Shown piece after piece: positions 43,583 to 52,183 of a stretch of DNA of 64,000 nucleotides (its first letter is position 1; the number at the start of each line of letters is the position of its first letter). The stretch lies in assembly GCA_030425705.1 (NCBI GenBank), contig JAUHZU010000005.1:186001-250000 (forward strand), written 5' to 3'. Under the pieces are notes generated by a model that saw only the letters and a list, made by a program, of their open reading frames with translations, was not told the DNA's origin and did not search any database. The position numbers and the translations under genes were made by a program. The stretch comes from Phycisphaerae bacterium. Lineage in GTDB: Bacteria > Planctomycetota > Phycisphaerae > Phycisphaerales > Phycisphaeraceae.

Positions 43583-44818
43583 ATGAGCGCCCGCGCCCTG
43601 AGCGACAAAACGAAGACCCGCCCCGGCGGCCGGATCGCCGGCGTGCTGTTCGGGCTCGTCTTCGCCGGGGCCGGCGTGGCCATGCTTATCTTCCTGTTTG
43701 TCCTGCCGGTGATGCGGGTCGTCGACGGGCGCGGCTGGACACCGGTGCCCTGCACGGTCGTGTCCTCCACGGTCACGACCCATTCGGACAGCGACGGCAC
43801 GACCTACGGAGTGGAGATCGTCTACCGCTACGAGATCGACGGCCGGTCGTACAGCTCCGACCGGCGCAGCTTCGCGGTCGACGGCTCGTCCTCGGGGCGG
43901 AGCGGCAAAGAGAAGTTCGTCGCAGACCATCCGCCGGGCAAGGCGATGACCTGCTACGTCGACCCGTCCGACCCGGCGTCGGCGGTGCTGGACCGGGGCA
44001 TCTCGGCCTCGTTCCTGTGGGGACTGTTCCCGCTGCCGTTCCTCGCGATCGGGCTCTTTGTCATCTATTTCTCGCTGCGGGGCAATCAAGACCGGACCGG
44101 CGGCGCCAAATCCAAAACCGCAAAGCGCAGTAAGCGCGGCGTCATCCCCGACGCATCCGCTCAGGCCGCGGACGAGCGGCTCCTGCTGCGCCCGGGCAAG
44201 CAGCGCCTGGCCTACGCGGCCGGCATCCTGGTCTTTGCGCTGTTCTGGAACGGGATCATCAGCGTCTTCCTCGTCCAGCTCTTCGACGGCTACCGGTCTG
44301 GCGACCCCGACGTGTGCCTGTCGCTGTTCATGGTCCCCTTTGTCCTGGTCGGTGCCGGGCTGGTGTTCTTCTGGCTGCGCAAGGTGATGCTGCTGTTCGC
44401 GCCCGTGATCGAGCTGGAGCTGGACCGCTCGGCCATCCCGCTGGGCGGCTCGGCGACGCTGAAGTGGCGCGTGGTCAGCCGGCTCGGTCGGCTGTCTGCG
44501 ATGTCGGTCGTGCTGGTGGGCGAGGAGCGCGCGACCTACCGCCGGGGCACAGAGACGATCACCGACACCCACACCTTTTTCGAGCAGGACCTGGCCGAGG
44601 CGGACGGAAGCGACCTCGCGTTCGACACCCTGGCCGCGGTCCCGGAGCGCGGGACGGTCATCCTGAAGGTCCCCGCGGACACGATGCACACCTTCAAGGC
44701 CGGCAACAACAAGATCGTCTGGACCCTCAAGGTCCGCGGGCAGGTGCCCCGCTGGCCCGACCCGGTGGACAGCTACGAGCTCACGGTCCTGCCGATGCGC
44801 CTGGGCGGCGCGGAGTAA
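43583..44818 (+). CDS. DUF3592-type membrane protein
   Basis: 411 residues. Membrane helices at about 20-46, 150-172, 215-243 and 250-277. The region between helices 1 and 2 (WTPVPCTVVSSTVTTHS ... VEIVYRYEIDGRSYSSDRR ... MTCYVDPSDPASAVLDRG) is a typical DUF3592 domain outside the membrane. The C-terminal 130 residues form a beta-sandwich-like cytosolic or periplasmic domain (IELELDRSAIPLGGSATLKW). First gene of a three-gene operon; the next starts 5 bases after its stop. Function unknown. Confidence 0.85.
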   Translation: MSARALSDKTKTRPGGRIAGVLFGLVFAGAGVAMLIFLFVLPVMRVVDGRGWTPVPCTVVSSTVTTHSDSDGTTYGVEIVYRYEIDGRSYSSDRRSFAVDGSSSGRSGKEKFVADHPPGKAMTCYVDPSDPASAVLDRGISASFLWGLFPLPFLAIGLFVIYFSLRGNQDRTGGAKSKTAKRSKRGVIPDASAQAADERLLLRPGKQRLAYAAGILVFALFWNGIISVFLVQLFDGYRSGDPDVCLSLFMVPFVLVGAGLVFFWLRKVMLLFAPVIELELDRSAIPLGGSATLKWRVVSRLGRLSAMSVVLVGEERATYRRGTETITDTHTFFEQDLAEADGSDLAFDTLAAVPERGTVILKVPADTMHTFKAGNNKIVWTLKVRGQVPRWPDPVDSYELTVLPMRLGGAE

Positions 44819-44823
44819 CCGAC

Positions 44824-45207
44824 ATGCCAAGCGATCACGACAAGCTGGCGGTGATCCTGGACCGGACGGTCGCGGGCGGGGACCGCGGCTACGTGCCGGG
44901 CGAACCGCTGACCGGGGTCGTGCGCTGGTCGCTGGGCGACGTGCACGTGTCGTTCGTCGTGCGGCTGTTCTGGCGGACCGAGGGCAAGGGCACAGCCGAC
45001 AGCGGGCTGGCCGACGAGCTGAGCTTCGAGGGCATGCCCGGCTCGGGCGAGCAGGCGTTCGTGTTTGAGGGGCCCAGCGGTCCCTACAGCTTCTCGGGCG
45101 ATCTGGTCTCGATCCTCTGGGCGGTGGAGGCGATCGCCTCGCCGGGCAAGCACGTCGCGCGGGCGGACTTCGTGCTCTCGCCGACGGGCAAGGAGGTGAA
45201 AGTGTGA
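44824..45207 (+). CDS. Small arrestin-like beta protein
   Basis: 127 residues, no signal peptide. The pattern YVPGEPLTGVVRW, VSFVVRLFWRTEGKGTADSG, FVFEGPSGPYSFSGDLVSIL and VARADFVLSPTG resembles the N-terminal half of arrestin/Spo0M-like sandwiches, where Y-x-P-G-E-x-L-x-G begins the fold. The similarity is my reading and not proven. Between the DUF3592 gene and the ATPase gene, which overlaps its stop by 4 bases (GTGA), so the three are translationally linked. Confidence 0.78.
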   Translation: MPSDHDKLAVILDRTVAGGDRGYVPGEPLTGVVRWSLGDVHVSFVVRLFWRTEGKGTADSGLADELSFEGMPGSGEQAFVFEGPSGPYSFSGDLVSILWAVEAIASPGKHVARADFVLSPTGKEVKV

Positions 45208-45809
45208 CCGCGCTGCCGCCCCCCACCGCCGCCGTCGAAACGCCCCGCGGGCGTCCCTGCGACAACCCGTTCCGGGCACAGCGGCTGGACGCGCTGTCGT
45301 TTGTCGAAGAGGCCGTGCGCCTCGACGACGTCATGCAGGTGCTGGGCGGGCGTCGCTACCGGGGCGCGCTCGTCGGGCCCCACGGCACGGGCAAGACCAC
45401 GCTGCTCCACGCCGTCGGCGAACGGCTGATCGGGCACGGGCTGTCGCCGATGCCGCTGTTCATGAACACCGATGAGCGGGGTACGTTCCCCGCGCGCTGG
45501 CGGGTCGCGCTCCGCCGGGCCGGCCGGGGCGATGCGCTGCTGCTGGACGGCTACGGGCACCTGCCCGCCTGGGCACGGGCGCGGGTCCGGCTCACGGCAC
45601 GTTCGGCCGGGGCGGTCGTCGTCACCGCGCACAAACGCTGTGCCCTCCCGACCGCCGCGCGCACAGCCAGCAGCCCGGCGCTGCTGCGCACCCTGGTCAC
45701 CGAGCTGACCGACGACGCTACCGCCGACCGCATCGACTGCGAAACGCTCTGGCAACAGCACCGGGGCAACCTGCGCGACGCGCTGCGGGCGCTCTACGAC
45801 CTGCACTGA
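45204..45809 (+). CDS. Small P-loop ATPase of AAA/DnaC-like type
   Basis: 201 residues from a GTG that overlaps the previous stop. Walker A GPHGTGKTT at about residues 58-66 and a Walker B-like ALLLDGYGHL at about 110-119, in which the usual acidic second residue is Gly. Then VVVTAHKRCALPTAAR resembles sensor 1. It is shorter than typical AAA+ proteins and lacks a clear lid domain. It could energise or regulate the DUF3592/arrestin-like partners; that is inference from the operon only. Confidence 0.8.
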   Translation: MTALPPPTAAVETPRGRPCDNPFRAQRLDALSFVEEAVRLDDVMQVLGGRRYRGALVGPHGTGKTTLLHAVGERLIGHGLSPMPLFMNTDERGTFPARWRVALRRAGRGDALLLDGYGHLPAWARARVRLTARSAGAVVVTAHKRCALPTAARTASSPALLRTLVTELTDDATADRIDCETLWQQHRGNLRDALRALYDLH

Positions 45810-45855
45810 GTTTCGCGCGCTAAAGCACACCCGCGCTAGCCGAACAACTCGGTGA

Positions 45856-47208
45856 TTACTCGACGCTGAGCAGCGTGGTCTCGTAGGTGAGGTCCAGCCC
45901 GGGCACCCGCCGCACCGCCGCCACGAGCAGCCCGACGCGGGCGTCGTAGGTGTAGACCGACGAGTAGCTGTTGCCCGGCCCCTGCTCTGTGATCTCGACG
46001 AGGGTCACGCCGTCCACCGGGTAGACATCGGTGACGCGGATCGTGTAGCCCACCGTCGCGTCCTCGTCGAGCACCTGCCCGGTCTCGAGCCGGCCGAGCA
46101 CGTCCGGCGCGATAAACAGCCCGAACCGCTGGTTGGTACAGATCATCTGCGGGATCGGGTCCTGCTGGGCGTCGTCATTCATCGGCGGCGCGCCGCGCGG
46201 CACATGACGCTTCATGGTGACGCCGACCTGCATCAGGTTCTCGGTGCTCTCGCCGAGGTCGAAGGTGATGTCCGAGCCGCGGTGCTGTGCGGGCAGGCCC
46301 TGCATCTGGTTGGTGACCACCAGTTCATAGACCAGCCGCTCGAACCCGCGCATCTGCTGGGTAAAGGTAGTGCCCTGCCAGGGGAGCTCCGCGGCGCGGT
46401 AGGTGCGATACTCGGTGGAGACGACCAGCTTGCGGTCGTCGTTGTCGGAGGACTCGCTCTGGAACAGCATGATGCCGGTGTGGCGGTCGTAGGCCCGGCG
46501 GATGATGGACTCGCCGTTGTCCTGGAAGGTGTGGGTGTAGTGGATGACGTCGTAGGTGTCGCCGTCGATCTGGTAGGTGCCCGCCTCGAACTTCGGGTTG
46601 GCGTCCTCGGCGGTGGTGAGCTGGGGGTTGACCAGCTGCGACGACGGGACCCAGAGCTGCCCGCCGCTGGCGGCGTCGACCAGCTTGAGCGAGGTCTCGG
46701 TGAGCTGGGGCTGGGTTTCGTTAACGGGGATGGTGTAGTAGCGAAGCTCCAGCAGCACGCCGACGGGTGTGACCGCGATGATGTCGTACTGCTGGTACCC
46801 GGTCCCGCCGACGCCGATCTGCGGGTTGATCGGGTCGTTCTTCTTGAGCGTTGTCGCGGTCGTGCCGAAGTAGGTGATCCGTGCGCCGGGGACGACCCAC
46901 TCGGGCGCGGGGTCGTTCCGCCAGTCGTGCTCGGGCGGGTTCTGCGGGTCGGCGTTGGGGTCGGTTGCTGGGTCCGTACGCGGCTCGGGCTGGGGGTCGG
47001 TACGTGGGTCCGTATTGGGCGCGGGGCGTGGGTCGGTTACCGGCTCGGGCCGCGGGTCGGGCCGCGGCTCCAGCGGGTTCGTGCCGTTGGGCAGGGGCGG
47101 GTCCGCGGCCACCGGCATCACCAAGACCAAGGCAGCAAGCACACCAATGGCGCACGCGCGCAGACCCCCGTGACAACTCGTCGATGTAGCCGTGAACCCT
47201 CTGCGCAT
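45856..47208 (-). CDS. Secreted WVVPGARIT-family protein, copy A
   Basis: 450 residues from the ATG at 47208. Signal peptide at about 1-35 (GVLAALVLVMPVAA), then about 50 residues of DPRPEPVTDPR-type low complexity, then the conserved body: PEWVVPGARITYFG, YDIIAVTPVGVLLELRYY, LVDAASGGQLWV, ELPWQGTTFTQQMRGF, LDEDATVGYTIRVTDVYPVD, GVTLVEITEQGPGNSY and YDARVGLLVA. Two further copies lie directly upstream on the same strand. The body looks all-beta and has no catalytic motif that I recognise. It is the last gene of the row, convergent with the ATPase gene at 45204. Confidence 0.82.
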   Translation of the reverse strand: MRRGFTATSTSCHGGLRACAIGVLAALVLVMPVAADPPLPNGTNPLEPRPDPRPEPVTDPRPAPNTDPRTDPQPEPRTDPATDPNADPQNPPEHDWRNDPAPEWVVPGARITYFGTTATTLKKNDPINPQIGVGGTGYQQYDIIAVTPVGVLLELRYYTIPVNETQPQLTETSLKLVDAASGGQLWVPSSQLVNPQLTTAEDANPKFEAGTYQIDGDTYDVIHYTHTFQDNGESIIRRAYDRHTGIMLFQSESSDNDDRKLVVSTEYRTYRAAELPWQGTTFTQQMRGFERLVYELVVTNQMQGLPAQHRGSDITFDLGESTENLMQVGVTMKRHVPRGAPPMNDDAQQDPIPQMICTNQRFGLFIAPDVLGRLETGQVLDEDATVGYTIRVTDVYPVDGVTLVEITEQGPGNSYSSVYTYDARVGLLVAAVRRVPGLDLTYETTLLSVE

Positions 47209-47257
47209 CGCTGCCCCTGTGCTGGACCTCTGCGTCCGATCCCTGCGGGTGCCCCGC

Positions 47258-48562
47258 CTACTCCACACGCTGGAGCTGGGACTCGACCCGACGCCCCATC
47301 TCCGGCTGGTACCACTCGCTGTCGACCTGGAGCCCGACGCTCGCGTCGTAGGTGGCGCGGCTGTAGTAGCCCCGGCCGCGGCCCTGCTCGGTGATCTCTA
47401 CCAGCGTGACGCCCTGGACCTGGAACACGTCCGTGACCGTGATGCGGTACCCGATCGCCGGGTCCTCATCCAGCACCTGCCCGCGCTCCAGCCGGGACAG
47501 CACGTCGGGGGGGATGTACAGCCCCAAACGCTGGCTCGGGCTGAGCATCTCCCGGCGCTCGCTGGTCTGGTTCGGGCCCTGGGGCATGTCGATATCCATC
47601 GTGATGTTCGCCCCGATCAGCACCGGGCTGGTCGCGGCAAAGGCGAGCTCGATATCGACGTCGATCCGCAGGTCCGGCAGGCGGTCCAGGCCAGGCACCT
47701 GCTCGGCGATCATGACCATCGCCCCGCCGTAGTCGAGCTTTGTGAACCCCTGCATCTGCTGCGTAAACTCCCCACCGATCCACGGCAGCTCGGCGACGCG
47801 GTAGCCCTGGTACTCGCTGTAGGCGTGGCTGCGGTTCTGCGTGTCCTCGGTGAGGTCGCTCTGGTAGAGCTGGATGCCGGTGCGCACGTCGTAGATGCGG
47901 CGCTGGGTCGTGTTGCCTGCTTTAGTGATGAAAAAGATTGCATCGTACGAGTCGTCGTCGATCTGGTAGACGCCGCGCTCGACCGTGGCGTCAGCCGTGT
48001 TGGGATCGTTGGGTTCGGTGTTAGGGGTGTTGGCGATGTCGGCCGGCCGCATCCACAGGCCCCCACCGGTCGCGTGGTCGACGAGCGCCGTGTTCACGTT
48101 GGTCAGCTCGGGCGCGGCGCCGGGCCGCGGCTCAAAGTAGATGCGCGACTCCAGCACGACGCCAATCTCGGTCACCGCGACGATGTCGTACTGCACATAG
48201 CTGGTGCCCCCCGCGCCGGAGACCTGCTCGGGCTTGACCTCCTTGCTGCCCTGCACCGACGCACCGTACTGCGTGATGCGTGCGCCGGGGACGACCCAGT
48301 CGGGGGGGGGCGACGCCTGGCCGTTGTTCCCGTTGTTCGCGCCGTTGCGGTCCAGCGGGTTCGCCCCGCCGGGGTTGCCCGCGGGCGGCTGACGGTCCAG
48401 CGGGTTCGGGCCGGGGGCATTCGGGGCCGTCGGCGTGCGTTCCAGCGGGTTGGCGGGTTCATCGGCGTGGGCTGTCGCCGCCCCCAAGGAAGCGACGAGA
48501 AGCAACGCGATGAGTCGTGTGAGAACAGGCCTTACCGCCGCATTTCGTGAAGTACCGTGCAT
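47258..48562 (-). CDS. Secreted WVVPGARIT-family protein, copy B
   Basis: 434 residues from the ATG at 48562 with AGGA upstream. Signal peptide at about 1-34, then a spacer with three NPLDR/NPLER units and Pro/Gly/Asn, then the same body as copies A and C: PDWVVPGARITQYG, YDIVAVTEIGVVLESRIY, LVDHATGGGLWM, ELPWIGGEFTQQMQGFTKL, LDEDPAIGYRITVTDVFQVQ and GVTLVEITEQGRGRGYYS. It ends 50 bases before the start of copy A. Function unknown; the export signal and variable spacer suggest surface display. Confidence 0.82.
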   Translation of the reverse strand: MHGTSRNAAVRPVLTRLIALLLVASLGAATAHADEPANPLERTPTAPNAPGPNPLDRQPPAGNPGGANPLDRNGANNGNNGQASPPPDWVVPGARITQYGASVQGSKEVKPEQVSGAGGTSYVQYDIVAVTEIGVVLESRIYFEPRPGAAPELTNVNTALVDHATGGGLWMRPADIANTPNTEPNDPNTADATVERGVYQIDDDSYDAIFFITKAGNTTQRRIYDVRTGIQLYQSDLTEDTQNRSHAYSEYQGYRVAELPWIGGEFTQQMQGFTKLDYGGAMVMIAEQVPGLDRLPDLRIDVDIELAFAATSPVLIGANITMDIDMPQGPNQTSERREMLSPSQRLGLYIPPDVLSRLERGQVLDEDPAIGYRITVTDVFQVQGVTLVEITEQGRGRGYYSRATYDASVGLQVDSEWYQPEMGRRVESQLQRVE

Positions 48563-48620
48563 GTGTTCATCCTGATTCGTGCTGACAAAACCGTCGGCCA
48601 CCGATCCCGCGCGGGGCGTG

Positions 48621-49943
48621 CTACTCGACGCCGGTCAGGTTCATCTCGATCCGCTGGTTGACTGCGGGGTGCCGGCCGACATAAGCCACCTGCAGCCCGT
48701 AGCGGGCGTCGTAGGTCGCCACGACGGTGTAGCTGTTGTTCCGCCCGGCCTCGGTGATCTCGACCAGCGTGACGCCGTCGACCTGGTACATGTCGGTCAC
48801 GCGGATCGTGTAGCCGATCGCCGGGTCCTGGTCGAGCACCTGACCCACCTCCAGCCGATCGAGCACCGCCGGATCGATGTAGATGCCGATCCGGTTGTTC
48901 GGGCTCAGGAGCTCCCGTTTCTGGTCGGACTGACGCCGACCGTTGGGCCCCTCGACCTCGACGGTCATCTCGGTGCCGATCAGCGATTCGGTCGTGTCGG
49001 CGAAACTGAACTCGACCTGCATCTCCATCCGGACTTCGGGGAGGCGTTCGGGGCCGGCCTGAAGCTGCTCGACGGTGTGGACCATCGCGCCCTGGTAGGT
49101 GAGACGGGTCATGTCCTGGATCTGCGGGGTAAAACGCCCACCGACCCAGGGCAGCTCGGTCATGCGGTAGCCGGTCAGCTCGGAGTAGACGTGGCTGCGG
49201 AGCTCGGTCGTGTCGGTGACCTGGCTTTGGTAGAGCTGCATGCCGGTCGCCCGGTCGTAGACCTTGCGGATCGTGGTGTCGCCCGACGCGTTGACCAGAG
49301 CGATGGCGTCGAATCGGTGCTCGCCGATGCTGTAAGGGCCCTTGTATACCACCAGCCCGCCGTCGCGGCCGTCGGACGCTTCCATGGCGTCGATGGCGTC
49401 CGGCAGCATCCACAGCCCACCGCCGGTCGCGTGGTCGACCAGTGAAACGGCCGTCCCGACCGCGAGCTGCGGGCTCTGGTCGCCGACCAGAGGGACGCCA
49501 TAGGTCCGCAGCTCCAGCAGCACGCCGGCCTCGGTCACCGCGATCACGTCGTACTGCGTGAAGCCGTAACCACCGGTCCCTGTGTTGTAGAGCCGACGGT
49601 CGCTGGCGCGCTGCTCCTCGCGCTGGCGGGCGCGGCGTTCCACCTCATCCATCGGCATGCCCGAATCGATGTCGCGTTGTCTCTCGCGTTCGTCTTCTTC
49701 ACGCCAGCGGTTGTCGCGGGTGCGGTTGCGCTTGGTGTGCTGGCTCGACGCGCCGTACAGCGTGATCCGCGCCCCGGGCACGACCCAATCGGGGACCGTC
49801 TGTTGGGCCTGCGCCGGGACGAGGCCGGGCTGGCCCTGTGCATTCGGGGCCAGCAGCAATGCAAGCACGAGCAGTGCTATAGCCGGCAGGATGCCGTTCA
49901 TCGAGCCGGGTTCGTCGTGGTTTCGTTTCGTTTCGCTTGGCAT
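48621..49943 (-). CDS. Secreted WVVPGARIT-family protein, copy C
   Basis: 440 residues from the ATG at 49943 (AGGTG upstream); an ATG at 49901 gives a shorter signal peptide and is also possible. After the hydrophobic signal (ILPAIALLVLALLLAPNA) only a short spacer precedes PDWVVPGARITLYG. A charged insertion unique to this copy follows (RWREEDERERQRDI ... VERRARQREEQRA, about residues 85-125). The shared blocks then resume: YDVIAVTEAGVLLELRTY, LVDHATGGGLWM, ELPWVGGRFTPQIQDM, LDQDPAIGYTIRVTDMYQVD and GVTLVEITEAGRNNSY. First gene of the row of three. Confidence 0.82.
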   Translation of the reverse strand: MPSETKRNHDEPGSMNGILPAIALLVLALLLAPNAQGQPGLVPAQAQQTVPDWVVPGARITLYGASSQHTKRNRTRDNRWREEDERERQRDIDSGMPMDEVERRARQREEQRASDRRLYNTGTGGYGFTQYDVIAVTEAGVLLELRTYGVPLVGDQSPQLAVGTAVSLVDHATGGGLWMLPDAIDAMEASDGRDGGLVVYKGPYSIGEHRFDAIALVNASGDTTIRKVYDRATGMQLYQSQVTDTTELRSHVYSELTGYRMTELPWVGGRFTPQIQDMTRLTYQGAMVHTVEQLQAGPERLPEVRMEMQVEFSFADTTESLIGTEMTVEVEGPNGRRQSDQKRELLSPNNRIGIYIDPAVLDRLEVGQVLDQDPAIGYTIRVTDMYQVDGVTLVEITEAGRNNSYTVVATYDARYGLQVAYVGRHPAVNQRIEMNLTGVE

Positions 49944-50141
49944 GGGACACCTGATACCGTTGGGTGGGTTGACAACCGCGATCATCCCAAAGATAGCGGC
50001 TGCGTCCAAGAGCTTTCTCACCCCCCTATGCGTTGCGGCATCGGACCGGGGGCCATCGCTGCAGAAAAAAAGCCCAGATATTCGATCCTGGCCAACGAAG
50101 GGGGTTTAGAGGGGCAGCAAGAACCTATCCGCGGTTCGGGG

Positions 50142-51095
50142 TCACCCGCCCAGCCCCGCGGCCCGCCGCAGCTTGCGGACCTCTGGCGCCGTCAGCAGAC
50201 GCCAGTTGCCGCTCTTGAGCGTCTTCATCCGCACCGGACCCACGGCCACGCGCTTGAGCTTGGTCACCTTAAACCCCAGCCGGGCGAGCACGCGCCGGAT
50301 CTCCCGGTTCTGCCCCTCGCGCAGCGTGATCGCCAGCATCGTCTTGTCGCCCCGCGACCGGTCGGTGTCGGTGCGGAGGATGCGCACGGCCTCGACAGCG
50401 GCCTTCTTCGCCCCGGGTTTGTCGCGGCGTGAACCGGCCGAGTGATCCGGGGATTCGCTGCGCTCATCGCCCGGCGTGGTTGCGTGTGTATCGCCTGCCT
50501 TAGTTTTTGCAACGGACTTGGGGGTGGCGAGGTAGATGCCTTTCTTGAGGCGTTCGAGGTCGTCGGGGCCGACGCGCCCCTTGACGGTGACGCGGTACTC
50601 CTTGGGCACCTCGAAGCTGGGGTGCGTGAGCCGGTGGGTGAGCTCGCCGTCATTGGTGAGCAGGATCATGCCGGTGGAGTCGGCGTCGAGCCGGCCGACG
50701 GGGTAGAGCCGGAGCTTCGCAGCGAGGCCGGGGTCGATGAGGTCGACGACGCGCTTGCGGCCTTGCGGGTCGTCGCTGGTGCTGATAACGCCGCGGGGCT
50801 TGTTCACGAGGATGTAGGCCAGCGACCCGGGCAGGAGGGTCTGGACGGTCGAGGCGCGTTGGCGTTTGCCGGGGGCGGCGCGGTTCTTGCGCGGGCGGGG
50901 CAGCGCCTGGCCGTCGATCTCGATGCGGTCCTCGGCTGGGTCGACCCACGCCGGCAGGGTCGCCACCCGCTCGCCGTTGACCGTGACCCGGCCCTGCTCA
51001 ATCAGCTCCTCACAGGCGCGCCGCGACGCAAAGCCGGATTCGGCCATGGCTTTCTGCAGGCGGATGCCACGCGCGTTGTCGGTGTAGGAATGCAT
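50142..51095 (-). CDS. RluB/RsuA-family pseudouridine synthase
   Basis: 317 residues. N-terminal S4 RNA-binding domain (IRLQKAMAESGFASRRACEE ... GRVTVNGERVATL), then the synthase domain with VNKPRGVISTSDDPQGRKRV, the catalytic block YPVGRLDADSTGMILLTNDG (Asp nucleophile), GQNREIRRVLARLGFKVTKL and a basic end. It contains an insertion of about 40 Ser/Lys/Arg-rich residues after KGIYLATPKS. Likely modifies 23S rRNA, as RluB does; the site cannot be read. Downstream of lptB on the same strand. Confidence 0.92.
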   Translation of the reverse strand: MHSYTDNARGIRLQKAMAESGFASRRACEELIEQGRVTVNGERVATLPAWVDPAEDRIEIDGQALPRPRKNRAAPGKRQRASTVQTLLPGSLAYILVNKPRGVISTSDDPQGRKRVVDLIDPGLAAKLRLYPVGRLDADSTGMILLTNDGELTHRLTHPSFEVPKEYRVTVKGRVGPDDLERLKKGIYLATPKSVAKTKAGDTHATTPGDERSESPDHSAGSRRDKPGAKKAAVEAVRILRTDTDRSRGDKTMLAITLREGQNREIRRVLARLGFKVTKLKRVAVGPVRMKTLKSGNWRLLTAPEVRKLRRAAGLGG

Positions 51096-51215
51096 CGGGT
51101 GCCGGGTCTAGGGGTTCGGTTCTCGATTCCGAGTCACGACGCAGGATACACCGCGCTGTGGCGAACAAGGCATTGTACGCGAACCCGGGCCCCGAGCCCC
51201 GTACACGGCACCCGA

Positions 51216-51953
51216 TCAATCAAACTCGTCGCCCTTGAACATCGAGCCGAGGTACGCCTGCTTCACACGCTCGTTGTTGATGATCTCTTTGGGCGTGCCC
51301 TCGGCGAAGATCCGGCCGTCCGACACGACGTAGACCCGGTCGCACACCGCGAGGATGTGGTGGACGTTGTGGTCGGTCACGAGCATGGAGATCTCGTACT
51401 CGTCCCGCAGCCGGCGGATCTCGTCCTGCAGCTCCTCCACGGCCACGGGGTCCACGCCGGCAAAGGGCTCGTCGAGGAGGATAAGCGTGGGCTCGGTGAT
51501 GAGGGCGCGGGCGATCTCCAGCTTCCGCCGCTCCCCGCCGGACAGCGTGCGGGCGTGCTGCTTCTTGTTCTTGGTCAGGTCGAACTGCTCCATGAGCTGC
51601 GCGGCCCGCTGCTTGCGTTCGCGCCGCCGCATCGGGCGGGTCTCCAGGATCGCCATGAGGTTCTGGTAGACCGACAGCCGCTGGAACACGCTGGGCTCCT
51701 GCGCGAGGTAGCCCATCCCCCGCTGGGCCCGCTGGTACATCGGCAGCTTCGAGACGTCCTGCCCGTTGAAGACGACCTGCCCCTCGTCGGGCACGATCAT
51801 GCCCATCGTCATACGGAAGCTGGTGGTCTTGCCCGCGCCGTTACGGCCCAGCAGGCCGACGATCTCGCCTTCCTCCACAGCAAACGAGACCTTGTCCACG
51901 ACCGTTCGGCCGGAGTAGTTCTTGACCAGGTTGTTGGACTTGAGGATGTACAC
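51216..51953 (-). CDS. lptB: LPS export ABC transporter ATPase LptB
   Basis: 245 residues, standard length. GLLGRNGAGKTTSFRMTMGM (Walker A), YLAQEPSVFQRLSVYQNL (Q-loop and LptB-type sequence), TLSGGERRKLEIARAL (signature), LILLDEPFAGVDPVAVEEL (Walker B) and VTDHNVHHIL (H-loop, LptB type). It powers transfer of lipopolysaccharide to the outer membrane with LptFG, LptC and LptA, none of which are next to it. Together with kdsB it argues for true LPS. Confidence 0.95.
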   Translation of the reverse strand: MYILKSNNLVKNYSGRTVVDKVSFAVEEGEIVGLLGRNGAGKTTSFRMTMGMIVPDEGQVVFNGQDVSKLPMYQRAQRGMGYLAQEPSVFQRLSVYQNLMAILETRPMRRRERKQRAAQLMEQFDLTKNKKQHARTLSGGERRKLEIARALITEPTLILLDEPFAGVDPVAVEELQDEIRRLRDEYEISMLVTDHNVHHILAVCDRVYVVSDGRIFAEGTPKEIINNERVKQAYLGSMFKGDEFD

Positions 51954-52183
51954 GGGCCACAGGATACCGGCAGGGCCGCCCCGGGGCAGGCCGAGGGGAC
52001 GGCCGTTACGACCCGAAGAACCCGCAAAAACATTTCGTAGCGCGGGAATCGGGGGGTAGACTTGGCGTACGCCGTAACCCGCCCGTCCCCGCCGGCGTCC
52101 TTGACTCCCGGGCCCTGCCGCCCCCGCCGCGGGCCCGGCCGATCGGTGCTGCCGCCGGGGGCGACCAAGTCAGGAGCCGGGCC

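Noticed and set aside
46900-47100. Possible CRISPR-like or satellite array
   Set aside because: The repeats are degenerate, of 15-30 bases, in frame, and encode a DPRPEP-type spacer; there are no regular unique spacers and no cas genes.
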